Positions 28,112 through 37,948 of a stretch of 51,799 nt of DNA are shown here, in pieces. This DNA is from Bacillota bacterium (GTDB lineage Bacteria; Bacillota; Syntrophomonadia; Syntrophomonadales; DTU052). Position 1 is the first letter of the stretch, and every line of letters starts with the position of its first letter. The stretch spans positions 1 through 51,799 of the forward strand of contig JAKOVY010000077.1 in the NCBI GenBank assembly GCA_029781825.1, given 5' to 3'. The position numbers were made by a program, and so were the translations under genes. The notes under the pieces are model-generated. The model worked only from the letters and a program-made list of their open reading frames with translations. It did not search any database and was not told the origin of the DNA.

Positions 28112-28516
28112 ATGGAAGAAATCAATAAAGCAATGAGCAATACGTCGGTTCTGGAGACGCTGGGGATTGAGATCACGGAATACACGCCGGAGCGCGTGGT
28201 TGCCACCATGCCGGTTACCCCTAAAACCCATCAGCCTCTGGGCATTCTGCACGGAGGGGTTTCGGTGGTTCTCGCGGAAACCGTGGCCTCGTCGGGCAGC
28301 TACCAGTTCATAGATCCCACCCGTCAGCGGGCGGTAGGCCTGGAGATCAACGCCAACCACATTCGCAGCAAGCGCGACGGGGTGGTAAAGGCCGTCGGGG
28401 TTCCGGTCCATGTGGGCCGCTCCACCCTGGTGTGGGATATCAGGATCTACGATGAGCAGGAGAAGTTGGTTTGTATCTCCCGCTGTACCATGGCCGTGGT
28501 GGATAATGAACGGTAA
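28112..28516 (+). CDS. Hotdog-fold thioesterase (PaaI/YdiI type)
   Basis: This 134-residue hotdog protein has the signature HGGVSVVLAETVASSGSY, in which Glu is the catalytic residue and HGG shapes the acyl-CoA site. VWDIRIYDEQEKLVCISRCTMAV is the C-terminal strand pair. The family hydrolyses acyl-CoA thioesters, for example dihydroxynaphthoyl-, phenylacetyl- or long-chain CoA. No menaquinone genes are nearby, so acyl-CoA release is the safer guess. The ribosome site is GGGAGGATG before ATG 28112. Confidence 0.88.
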   Translation: MEEINKAMSNTSVLETLGIEITEYTPERVVATMPVTPKTHQPLGILHGGVSVVLAETVASSGSYQFIDPTRQRAVGLEINANHIRSKRDGVVKAVGVPVHVGRSTLVWDIRIYDEQEKLVCISRCTMAVVDNER

Positions 28517-29160
28517 CCGTGCAGGTACCGGCACTCGGTGGAGCACTCCGAGGGGACCGCTTGCCAATATACCGTACATAGTAACACGCAACAAACCCGG
28601 TTTTCATGCCCAAATAACGGCTCTGCGGCTTCCTCTTGAACACTCCGCCGGGAGGTGCTTTTCCCTGTCGGGTAATGCCCTTTGCTTGCTATGTGCCATG
28701 TAAGCAATACGCCCTTCTGAGGCGGTCCGGCCTAAGTCCTGTCGGTATAACCGTAGCCATACCATTAAGCCTCCGACGCGGCCCGATCCGATGCGGCCTT
28801 TGGCTGCTCTCATGGAAACCTCCACGGCTTTTGTAGATGGAAAGACTGAGTGCAGGCACGGGTCAGTGTCGACCGGGTCCTTATTGACACCGGCTGCATT
28901 GCCGCAAACCAAAAAGCTATATGCAGATTGGTGCCGCCGGTTAAAATATTACAGCGCATGGTCTCATTTCCATGTTGAGAGATGATACAGTCCCTGATTC
29001 CGCCCATGTGTCCGCCTTCGGCCCACATCAACGTACATAGGCCGGAGATTGTTAAATTATTCTCAAGCAAATTACCTGGTGTCGAAGAACCTAATATGTT
29101 GAAATATACGTTATAATGTAGCTTGAGAGTTTTTAAAGTTCGTGCCATAGGAGGGTTATA
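28517..29160. promoter_or_regulatory. 644-base intergenic region with the putative nfn promoter
   Basis: No protein-like frame is convincing on either strand. Near the 3' end TATAAT (29112-29117) is a perfect -10 with no good -35. It sits inside inverted arms TCTCAAGC (29061-29068) and GCTTGAGA (29121-29128), which could be an operator pair or a long-loop hairpin ahead of nfnA. CTCGG/CCGAG arms occur near 28534-28552. Confidence 0.35.
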
Positions 29161-31403
<2,243 letters not shown>

Positions 31404-31489
31404 TCTCCTGCGGGATCTGCAGATTTTGATTATACCGTCATTATGGGCTAAAATAATATAACCAAAAAAGGAATTGATTGGGGATTGTT

Positions 31490-32311
31490 ATGAGCGTTGA
31501 CAATCTGGTAGAAATAAGGGACCCGTTGTCGCCTGGAGATGAGCCCAAGACAGTTCAGTCGGTGGAAAGAGTGCTCAACATCATCGAGGCCATGGCTGAC
31601 CACGGGGGTCCCATAAACCTGGGGGACCTGGCCGAGAAGGTGGGCCTGAAACCCAGCACCACCCACCGCTTGTTGAACACCCTCCTGGTGAGGGGCTTTG
31701 TGGAACAGGATGAGGACAGCCGCTACAAGCTGTCGCTCAAGCTCTTCTACATCGGCAATGCCGCGGCGGACTCTACGGATCTAAAAGCAGTGGCCGCTCC
31801 CTTCATGCAGGAACTTTTGGAGCAGTGCAACGAGACGGTGAATCTGGCGGTCCTGGATAACTACCAGGTGGTATACATCGATCAGATCGAATCGAATAAT
31901 ATTGTTATAGTAAAGATGTTTGCCCGGGTAGGCAACCGGGGTCCGGCTCACTGCACCGGATCCGGCAAGGTGCTCCTGGCCGCGCTCAGCCAGGAAGAAC
32001 TGGCCCACTACCTGGCCACCACCGAGCTGGAGCGGTTCACCCGGGACACCATAACCGACCCCAGGCTGCTGGCTAAAGAGCTGGCCCGGGTGGCACGGGA
32101 GGGTTATGCTCTGGACCTGGGGGAGCGGGATGAAGATGTCAGGTGTGTAGCCGCCCCCATTAAGACTCACGGCGGCAAAGTGGTGGCGGCCATCAGCGTA
32201 TCCGGGCCCAGTATGAGAATGACACCCTCATACATCAGCAACGAACTGATTCCGATCGTGAAGGATGTTGCCCTGCGTCTATCCAGGAAGCTCGGGTATC
32301 AGGGAGATTAA
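31490..32311 (+). CDS. IclR-family transcriptional regulator
   Basis: The 273-residue regulator has a winged helix-turn-helix N-terminus (VQSVERVLNIIEAMADHGG, then DLAEKVGLKPSTTHRLLNTL). Its IclR effector domain includes HCTGSGKVLLAAL and GYALDLGERDEDVRCVAAPI. IclR proteins bind palindromic sites and respond to small metabolites. It stands alone, but IclR-like 17-bp sites lie downstream before the ANTAR-glnA operon and also around the gdhA promoter, so it is the best local candidate to bind them. That link is inference. ATG 31490 follows TGGGGA by 5 bases. Confidence 0.92.
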   Translation: MSVDNLVEIRDPLSPGDEPKTVQSVERVLNIIEAMADHGGPINLGDLAEKVGLKPSTTHRLLNTLLVRGFVEQDEDSRYKLSLKLFYIGNAAADSTDLKAVAAPFMQELLEQCNETVNLAVLDNYQVVYIDQIESNNIVIVKMFARVGNRGPAHCTGSGKVLLAALSQEELAHYLATTELERFTRDTITDPRLLAKELARVAREGYALDLGERDEDVRCVAAPIKTHGGKVVAAISVSGPSMRMTPSYISNELIPIVKDVALRLSRKLGYQGD

Positions 32312-32337
32312 CTGATTCTCAACTGAATACCATTGGC

Positions 32338-32351
32338 GGACAAAGGCGTCC
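32338..32351 (+). promoter_or_regulatory. ANTAR-type hexaloop hairpin overlapping the iclR terminator
   Basis: GGAC-AAAGGC-GTCC is a 4-bp stem with a six-base loop with A at position 1 and G at position 4. The loop and 3' arm are the start of the terminator stem at 32342. Because terminators often begin AAAGG, this one may be chance. Confidence 0.35.
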
Positions 32352-32390
32352 TTGCGCATGGTTAATACCTGCGGCAGGACGCCTTTTTAC
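32342..32390 (+). terminator. Terminator after iclR
   Basis: AAAGGCGTCCT (32342-32352) pairs perfectly with AGGACGCCTTT (32376-32386), followed by more T. Confidence 0.88.
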
Positions 32391-32578
32391 TTTGGTGGGG
32401 CCGGGAAGTGAACCATCCTCCCGGTCACAGCGGGGAATTAAGTTGGTGGATATGTAATGAAGCATACCAGGTTTTCAGCCTCGGATGGGAAATCGGAAGC
32501 TGGTGCGCCGTGTCGGCTGGTAAAGCAATTATGAGGTCTGACATTGCTCGCTTACCATGATCCAGCAACCAAAAATAA

Positions 32579-32595
32579 ATTTCACTATACGGAAT
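32579..32595. promoter_or_regulatory. Putative IclR-type operator upstream of the ANTAR-glnA promoter
   Basis: ATTTCACTATACGGAAT matches the gdhA site at 14102 in 14 of 17 positions. It ends 10 bases before TTGACA at 32606. The flanks from 32391 to here hold no gene. Confidence 0.55.
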
Positions 32596-32605
32596 TAAAT
32601 TTCAT

Positions 32606-32633
32606 TTGACAAACGCTCCGGCCTCGATATAAA
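32606..32633 (+). promoter_or_regulatory. Promoter of the ANTAR-glnA-glutamate synthase operon
   Basis: TTGACA at 32606-32611 is a perfect -35. TATAAA at 32628-32633 is the -10, with a 16-base spacer. TAAAAT at 32630 with an 18-base spacer is an alternative. Confidence 0.75.
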
Positions 32634-32664
32634 ATACAATCAGCCCCACAAACAATGAAATATA

Positions 32665-32681
32665 ATTCCACCATGCGGAAT
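32665..32681. promoter_or_regulatory. Putative IclR-type operator downstream of the ANTAR-glnA promoter
   Basis: ATTCCACCATGCGGAAT has exact inverted arms ATTCC/GGAAT around seven bases, and shares 13 consecutive bases with the gdhA downstream site. It lies about 32 bases after the -10, 86 bases from its partner. Confidence 0.6.
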
Positions 32682-32763
32682 GATTATCGGAGAGCGGGGT
32701 CTATCAACCGAAGAGGAAATCAAAGACGAGATCCTTGATTGGGCGAAACTGATGGGAAACTAA
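32680..32763 (+). CDS. Possible 27-residue leader ORF in the ANTAR-glnA leader
   Basis: ATG 32680 opens MIIGERGLSTEEEIKDEILD followed by WAKLMGN and TAA. It is acidic and helix-like, lies between the operator and the attenuator hairpin, and ends 11 bases before the hexaloop. No proper ribosome site precedes the ATG, so translation is doubtful. Confidence 0.2.
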   Translation: MIIGERGLSTEEEIKDEILDWAKLMGN

Positions 32764-32774
32764 AGATTTTTGGT

Positions 32775-32792
32775 AAGGGCAATGGTGTCTTT
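32775..32792 (+). promoter_or_regulatory. ANTAR-type hexaloop hairpin in the ANTAR-glnA leader
   Basis: AAGGGC-AAUGGU-GUCUUU forms six pairs (two G-U) with a six-base loop with A1 and G4, the residues recognised by ANTAR domains. The loop and 3' strand are shared with the 5' strand of the terminator at 32781, so the two structures exclude each other. A classic first hairpin (P1) is not evident upstream. Confidence 0.6.
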
Positions 32793-32822
32793 CTACGCAA
32801 AGTAGAGGCACCGTTTGTTTCT
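32781..32822 (+). terminator. Attenuator/terminator ahead of the ANTAR regulator gene
   Basis: AATGGTGTCT pairs with AGGCACCGTT (a few G-U pairs), with inner CTAC-GCAAA-GTAG stacked on it after a two-base bulge. TGTTTCT follows, a weak T-run. It lies 18 bases before the start of the regulator gene. Confidence 0.65.
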
Positions 32823-32839
32823 ATAGGGGGGTGGAGAGC

Positions 32840-33409
32840 TTGAGGGTATTGCTGGCCGTGTCCGACCCCGGTACCAGGAAGACCATAAGAGAGCTGTTGA
32901 TCCATAATGGGTATTCGGTCAGCGGCGAGGCCCATAACGCATCAGAAGCCCTGCGCATAAGCCGGAGTCAATCGCCGGGATTGGTAATTATGGATACCGA
33001 ACTGGAAGGGGGCAGGGTCGGGCAGGTGGCTATGATACTGGAAGAGGATGGCGTGGCACCGGTTTTGATACTGGCATCAAGCGCTGATCCCCGGATCAAG
33101 GATTTTAGCTATGTGCTTAAGCCGGTAACCGCCACCAGTCTTATCCCCGCCATTGAATCAACCTTCACCAGCTACCAAAAGAGGAGGAGGCTCTTGAAGG
33201 AAGTGGCAAGACTGCGAAATCAGCTGGCTACGCGCCAGGTGGTTGCCATTGCCAAAGGGATCCTGATGCTGGAGCAGGGGATGAGTGAGGAGCAAGCCCA
33301 CCGCTTTTTGCAGAAGACCAGTATGAACCGGGGCCTGCCTCTTAAAGCCGTTGCTGAAGCGGTCATTGCCTTAAGTAAGTCATCAGGGAAGGGAGAGAGT
33401 GAATCATGA
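32840..33409 (+). CDS. ANTAR-domain response regulator (transcription antiterminator)
   Basis: The 189-residue protein has an N-terminal receiver domain ([19 protein letters not shown], phospho-acceptor Asp52 in VIMDTE, conserved Lys in YVLKP), a helical linker, and a C-terminal ANTAR domain ([20 protein letters not shown], then [13 protein letters not shown]). ANTAR proteins bind hexaloop hairpins in RNA leaders and stop terminator formation. Hairpins of this kind lie in its own leader and before the PII and amt genes. No histidine kinase is in the window. TTG 32840 fits GGGGGTGG better than GTG 32831. It overlaps glnA by four bases (ATGA). Confidence 0.92.
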   Translation: MRVLLAVSDPGTRKTIRELLIHNGYSVSGEAHNASEALRISRSQSPGLVIMDTELEGGRVGQVAMILEEDGVAPVLILASSADPRIKDFSYVLKPVTATSLIPAIESTFTSYQKRRRLLKEVARLRNQLATRQVVAIAKGILMLEQGMSEEQAHRFLQKTSMNRGLPLKAVAEAVIALSKSSGKGESES

Positions 33410-34740
33410 AAAGTGAGCTTGGTCGTGAGGTTTTGGAAAAAGCCCGGGCAAACGGGGTGCGGTTTATCCGCCTGCAGTTTACCGACCTGATGGGACACTT
33501 GAAAAATGTGGCCATCCCCATCAGCCAACTGGAGAAGGCCCTGGCGGGAGAACTGATGTTTGACGGGTCTTCCATTGAGGGCTTCGTTCGGATTGAGGAG
33601 TCGGATATGTACCTTATACCGGATCCTTCAACGTTTGTAATATTCCCCTGGAGGTCACCCAACCTGGATGTGGCCCGCTTGATCTGCGATGTTTACGACA
33701 AGAATTACCAGCCGTTTGAAGGATGCCCGCGTCTGGCCCTGCAGAGGGTAGCCAAGGAGGCTGAGGAAATGGGCTTTGTCATGAATGTGGGACCGGAGGC
33801 TGAATTCTTCCTGTTCCTGCAGGATGAATCCGGCAAGGCCACCACCAGAACCCATGACCAGGCCAGCTATTTTGACCTGGGGCCGGCGGACCTGGCGGAA
33901 AATGCCAGGAGGGACATGGTCTTGACCCTCGAGGAAATGGGCTATGAAGTCGAGGCCTCCCATCATGAGGTGGCACCGGGACAGCACGAGATCGATTTCA
34001 AGTACGACACGGCTGTCAATACCGCTGACAAGATCCAGACCTTTAAACTGGTGGTCAAATCAATAGCCCAGCGCCACGGACTTCATGCCACCTTTATGCC
34101 CAAACCGGTGGCGATGATCAACGGTTCCGGCATGCACTGCCATCAATCGCTGTTTACTCTGGATGGGAAAAACGCTTTCTATGACCCCGATTCTCCCGAC
34201 GGACTGAGTGATGTGGCTCGGTACTACATCGGCGGCATTATCAAGCATGCGCGGGCCCTGACGGCGGTTACCAATCCCCTGGTCAATTCCTACAAACGTC
34301 TGGTCCCCGGTTACGAGGCACCGGTGTATGTGGCCTGGTCCCATGCCAACCGCAGCTGTTTGATAAGAATCCCGGCCAAGCGCGGGTCCAGCACCCGTAT
34401 AGAGGTGCGCAACCCGGATCCGGCCTGCAATCCCTACCTGGCGATTGCAGCCATGCTGGCTGCCGGTCTGGACGGGATTAGGAATAAGATTGAGCCCCCG
34501 GCCCCTATTGACCGCAATATCTATCACATGAGCGAGAAAGAGAGGAAAAGCCTGGGGATCATGAGCCTCCCCAGCAGCCTGGCCGAAGCGATGGAGGAAC
34601 TGAGCAAGGATGAAGTAATTAAGGATGCTCTCGGGCCTCACATTTACAATAAGCTGGCGGAGGCCAAGAGACTCGAGTGGGATAGATACCGCTGTTCCGT
34701 GCACCAGTGGGAACTTGACGAATACCTGTCGGTATTCTAA
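33406..34740 (+). CDS. glnA: Glutamine synthetase type I (GSI-alpha size)
   Basis: Glutamine synthetase condenses glutamate and ammonium with ATP. Motifs are in place: [28 protein letters not shown] with the metal-binding Glu, [12 protein letters not shown], the ATP-site [16 protein letters not shown] and [10 protein letters not shown]. At 444 residues, with no 25-residue insertion and no clear adenylylation segment, it belongs to the alpha group typical of Firmicutes, which is regulated by feedback or protein binding. It is coupled to the ANTAR gene by an ATGA overlap and followed by the glutamate synthase genes. Confidence 0.97.
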   Translation: MKSELGREVLEKARANGVRFIRLQFTDLMGHLKNVAIPISQLEKALAGELMFDGSSIEGFVRIEESDMYLIPDPSTFVIFPWRSPNLDVARLICDVYDKNYQPFEGCPRLALQRVAKEAEEMGFVMNVGPEAEFFLFLQDESGKATTRTHDQASYFDLGPADLAENARRDMVLTLEEMGYEVEASHHEVAPGQHEIDFKYDTAVNTADKIQTFKLVVKSIAQRHGLHATFMPKPVAMINGSGMHCHQSLFTLDGKNAFYDPDSPDGLSDVARYYIGGIIKHARALTAVTNPLVNSYKRLVPGYEAPVYVAWSHANRSCLIRIPAKRGSSTRIEVRNPDPACNPYLAIAAMLAAGLDGIRNKIEPPAPIDRNIYHMSEKERKSLGIMSLPSSLAEAMEELSKDEVIKDALGPHIYNKLAEAKRLEWDRYRCSVHQWELDEYLSVF

Positions 34741-34840
34741 AGCCTTGGAAAGCTGCATCCGGTGCCGTAAACCTGCCTCCCTACATGTGCTGGAACAGGT
34801 GCCGGATGAGCTTTCTCTTGCAGGAGGAGAGGTGAAACAG

Positions 34841-35971
34841 ATGCTCAGAGAGGGTGATATAAGAATACCTGCGGGTTGCGCCATCGCCGCGCTGGTCAAC
34901 CGCAGCGGCCGGGTCTTTAGCGGCACCCGGATTGCCGACTGCATTGCGGTAATGCGCGAACGCTCCAACGGCCTGGGAGGGGGATTTGCCGCTTATGGAA
35001 TTTACCCGGAGCTGAAGGACCACTACGCGGTTCATGTGTTCTTCGACAGGATTCCTGAGAGATACGAGTTTGAGTACCAGCTCCGTCGGCATTTTCAGGT
35101 GATCAGCACCGGACCCATTCCCACTCGCAGGAAAGCTGAGATAAAGAATCCGCCGGAAATATGGAGGTATTTTGTGAGCCCGGGAAACGGGCTGTTGAAG
35201 GAGGAGCCGAGCCGGCGACAGCAGCATATGGTCTCTTTCATTACCGGGATCAATGCCGCATCCAACGGGGCCTATATCGTATCCTTCGGCAAAAACATGG
35301 GAGTATTTAAAGGCGTGGGTTTCCCGGAGGATATTGCTGATTTCTTCCGTCTGGATGAGTACAAAGGGTATTTGTGGACAGCCCACGGGCGGTTCCCCAC
35401 CAACACTCCCGGCTGGTGGGGAGGGGCGCATCCTTTCGCCCTCCTGGAGACAACGGTGATCCATAACGGGGAGATATCTTCTTATGATGCCAACCGGAGA
35501 TTTATCGAAATGTACGGTTACCGGTGCAGCCTGCAGACTGACACCGAGGTGATTGCCTACATCTTTGATTTCTTATGCCGCCGGTTGGGGCTGTCTCAGG
35601 CGGAAGCCGCCCTCATCGTGGCACCTCCTCTTTGGGATGAGATTGCCATGATGGATCCGGAAACCGCCGGCCGGATAACCAGGATGCGCTCGGTTTTTGC
35701 CTCCCTGCTGCTTAACGGGCCGTTTTCCATCGTGCTGGCTACTTCGGAAGGGATAATGGCACTCAATGACCGGCTTAAACTGCGGCCGATGGTGGCGGCG
35801 GAGAATGAGGAATACGTAGCCGTGGCCAGCGAGGAGGCGGCCATAAGAAAGATTCTTCCAAGTATTACCCGTATCTGGTCGCCCCGGGGAGGGGAGCCCG
35901 TGTGGGGAAAGGTTGATTCTGCCCTCCCGGAATGTGAGCCATTATATGCCGGGGAAGGGGAGAGAGCATGA
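34841..35971 (+). CDS. Class II glutamine amidotransferase (glutamate synthase domain 1, GlxB-like)
   Basis: The roughly 376-residue protein is the glutaminase part of a split glutamate synthase. It releases ammonia from glutamine for the FMN subunit. IRIPAGCAIAALVNRSGRVF places a Cys at residue 13, likely the N-terminal nucleophile after removal of a short propeptide. RSNGLGGGFAAYGIYPE and WTAHGRFPTN with WWGGAHPF and HNGEISSYDANRRF are Ntn-amidotransferase motifs. The frame is open back into glnA, but ATG 34841 with GGAGGAGAGGTG upstream is the realistic start. It overlaps the next gene by four bases. Confidence 0.88.
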   Translation: MLREGDIRIPAGCAIAALVNRSGRVFSGTRIADCIAVMRERSNGLGGGFAAYGIYPELKDHYAVHVFFDRIPERYEFEYQLRRHFQVISTGPIPTRRKAEIKNPPEIWRYFVSPGNGLLKEEPSRRQQHMVSFITGINAASNGAYIVSFGKNMGVFKGVGFPEDIADFFRLDEYKGYLWTAHGRFPTNTPGWWGGAHPFALLETTVIHNGEISSYDANRRFIEMYGYRCSLQTDTEVIAYIFDFLCRRLGLSQAEAALIVAPPLWDEIAMMDPETAGRITRMRSVFASLLLNGPFSIVLATSEGIMALNDRLKLRPMVAAENEEYVAVASEEAAIRKILPSITRIWSPRGGEPVWGKVDSALPECEPLYAGEGERA

Positions 35972-37467
35972 TGCTTAAGCTGCAGAAATCAAAATTTGAG
36001 ATTGGGCGGGATTTTGACCGCTGTGTTGGATGCGGGGTATGTGTCAACCAGTGCGCCAACGAGGTCCACTTTTGGGATCCTTATGATGAAAGCGTTTGTG
36101 CGAATGATATTAAGTGTGTGGGCTGCCAGCGGTGCGTTCACCTGTGTCCCACCGGAGCCCTCCGGGTTGTGCCCTTTGCCTCCCGGCCCCGGGAGCACGG
36201 GTTGTGGACCTCCACGGTTATCAACGAAATACATCTGCAGGCGGATTCAGGGGGCATACTGCTGTCCGGTATGGGAAACAGCCGCCCCGATACGGTTTAC
36301 TGGGACCGGATTCTGCTTAACGCCAGTCAGGTTACCAACCCCTCCATTGACCCCCTGCGGGAGCCCATGGAGCTCAAAACCTTTCTGGGGCGCAAGCCGC
36401 CTCTTAACAGGGAGAACAGCCTGGATACCTGTGATAACTACCCGCAGCTTGAACTGGATATCCCGGTAATGTTCGCCGCCATGTCCTTCGGTTCGGTCAG
36501 CTTGAACGTCCATAAGTCGCTGGCCCGGGCTGCCAAGAGCCAGAAGACTTACTGGAATACGGGGGAAGGCGGACTCCACCCCGAAGTACGCCCTTACCGG
36601 GACCGAGCGGTTGTCCAGGTGGCCTCGGGCCGTTTTGGGGTTTCCCCTGAATACTTGGAAGAAGGGGCTTGCATTGAGATCAAGATCGGGCAGGGGGCCA
36701 AGCCGGGCATCGGGGGGCACCTGCCGGGAGAAAAGGTAACCGAAGAGGTAGCCCGGACCAGGAAGATACCCCCGGGCAGTGACGCCATCTCACCGGCGCC
36801 CCACCATGATATATACTCCATTGAAGACCTGAGCCAGCTTATTTATTCGTTGAAAGAGGCTACCGCTTACCGCAAGCCGGTGGCGGTAAAGATTGCGGCC
36901 GTTCACAACGTAGCAGCCATCTGCTCCGGGATCGCCCGGGCCGGGGCCGATATCCTGGTCATCGACGGCTACCGGGGCGGCAGCGGCGCCACCCCCCTGC
37001 GCATACGCAACGAGGTGGGAATACCGGTGGAGTTTGCGTTGGCGGTGGTTGATAGGCGGCTGCGGGAAGAAGGGATTCGCAACGAGGTTTCTCTGGTGGT
37101 CTCGGGCGGCATCCGCAACAGCGCCGATGTGGCCAAAGCCATCGCTCTGGGTGCCGACGCCGTATATATCGGAACCGCGGCTCTGATTGCGCTGGGCTGC
37201 CATATGTGCCAGAGCTGCTATACGGGGAAGTGCAACTGGGGTATTGCAACGGTAAATCCGGGCCTGGCCCGGAGGCTTAATCCTGAAATCGGTGCCCTCC
37301 GGGCGGAAAACCTGCTTCGAGCCTGGAAACACGAACTGGCGGAGTTCCTGGGCGGTATGGGAATGAACGCCATTGAAAGCCTGCGGGGCAACCGCCTGAT
37401 GCTGCGAGGCCTGGGGCTTAACGAGCGGGAACTGGAGATCCTGGGAATAAAGGCGGTGGGAGAATGA
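35968..37467 (+). CDS. Ferredoxin-domain glutamate synthase, FMN subunit (GlxD-like)
   Basis: This is the synthase part of the split enzyme, in which ammonia and 2-oxoglutarate become glutamate on FMN. An N-terminal pair of 4Fe-4S motifs (CVGCGVCVNQCANEV, CVGCQRCVHLCPTGA) is fused to the GltB alpha/beta barrel. The barrel contains SFGSVSLNVHKSLARAA, YWNTGEGGLHPE, IKIGQGAKPGIGGHLPGEKV and DGYRGGSGATPL. CQSCYTGKCNWGI supplies further cluster-binding cysteines in the usual glutamate synthase position. At 499 residues it is the short archaeal/clostridial form. It is coupled on both sides by ATGA overlaps. Confidence 0.93.
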   Translation: MMLKLQKSKFEIGRDFDRCVGCGVCVNQCANEVHFWDPYDESVCANDIKCVGCQRCVHLCPTGALRVVPFASRPREHGLWTSTVINEIHLQADSGGILLSGMGNSRPDTVYWDRILLNASQVTNPSIDPLREPMELKTFLGRKPPLNRENSLDTCDNYPQLELDIPVMFAAMSFGSVSLNVHKSLARAAKSQKTYWNTGEGGLHPEVRPYRDRAVVQVASGRFGVSPEYLEEGACIEIKIGQGAKPGIGGHLPGEKVTEEVARTRKIPPGSDAISPAPHHDIYSIEDLSQLIYSLKEATAYRKPVAVKIAAVHNVAAICSGIARAGADILVIDGYRGGSGATPLRIRNEVGIPVEFALAVVDRRLREEGIRNEVSLVVSGGIRNSADVAKAIALGADAVYIGTAALIALGCHMCQSCYTGKCNWGIATVNPGLARRLNPEIGALRAENLLRAWKHELAEFLGGMGMNAIESLRGNRLMLRGLGLNERELEILGIKAVGE

Positions 37468-37946
37468 CAGCGTCTGTTCGCAGGGTTGAAGCACGGGATG
37501 AATACTGTATGGGCTGCGGCCTCTGTCGTCTCGCCTGCCAGGTGGCCCATTCCGCCTATCCCTTAAACATAGTTAAGGCCATGAAGACCGGCGGCAAACC
37601 GGTGGCGCGGATGAGCGTCGAAACCTCCGCCGACGGTATGAGTTTCCGCAGCGTCAGGTGCCTCCAGTGCGAGGACCCCGAGTGCGTCAAGATCTGCATC
37701 TCCGGGGCCGTCACCCGGGATGAGGAAACCGGCATAGTCCTTATCGATGAGTGGAAATGCGTGGGTTGTTGGAGCTGTGTGATCGCCTGTCCGGAAGGGG
37801 CCATCACCGGTCCGGGGGCGGGGCGGGGTAAGGCCTACAAGTGCAACCTCTGCATGGATCTGGGTTTTCCGGCCTGCGTATCGGCCTGTCCCAACCGGGC
37901 CCTGATTCTGAGGGAAGATGTTGAATCAACGACCGGGGAGGGATGA
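37464..37946 (+). CDS. Four-cluster ferredoxin-like electron-transfer protein
   Basis: The 160-residue protein has about 16 cysteines in HycB/CooF-like order (CMGCGLCRLAC, CLQCEDPECVKIC, CVGCWSCVIACP, CNLCMDLGFPACVSACP), enough for four 4Fe-4S clusters. Lying between the FMN subunit and an FAD oxidoreductase with ATGA overlaps, it most likely carries electrons from that flavoprotein or from ferredoxin to the glutamate synthase. Confidence 0.9.
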   Translation: MTASVRRVEARDEYCMGCGLCRLACQVAHSAYPLNIVKAMKTGGKPVARMSVETSADGMSFRSVRCLQCEDPECVKICISGAVTRDEETGIVLIDEWKCVGCWSCVIACPEGAITGPGAGRGKAYKCNLCMDLGFPACVSACPNRALILREDVESTTGEG

Positions 37947-37948
37947 GA

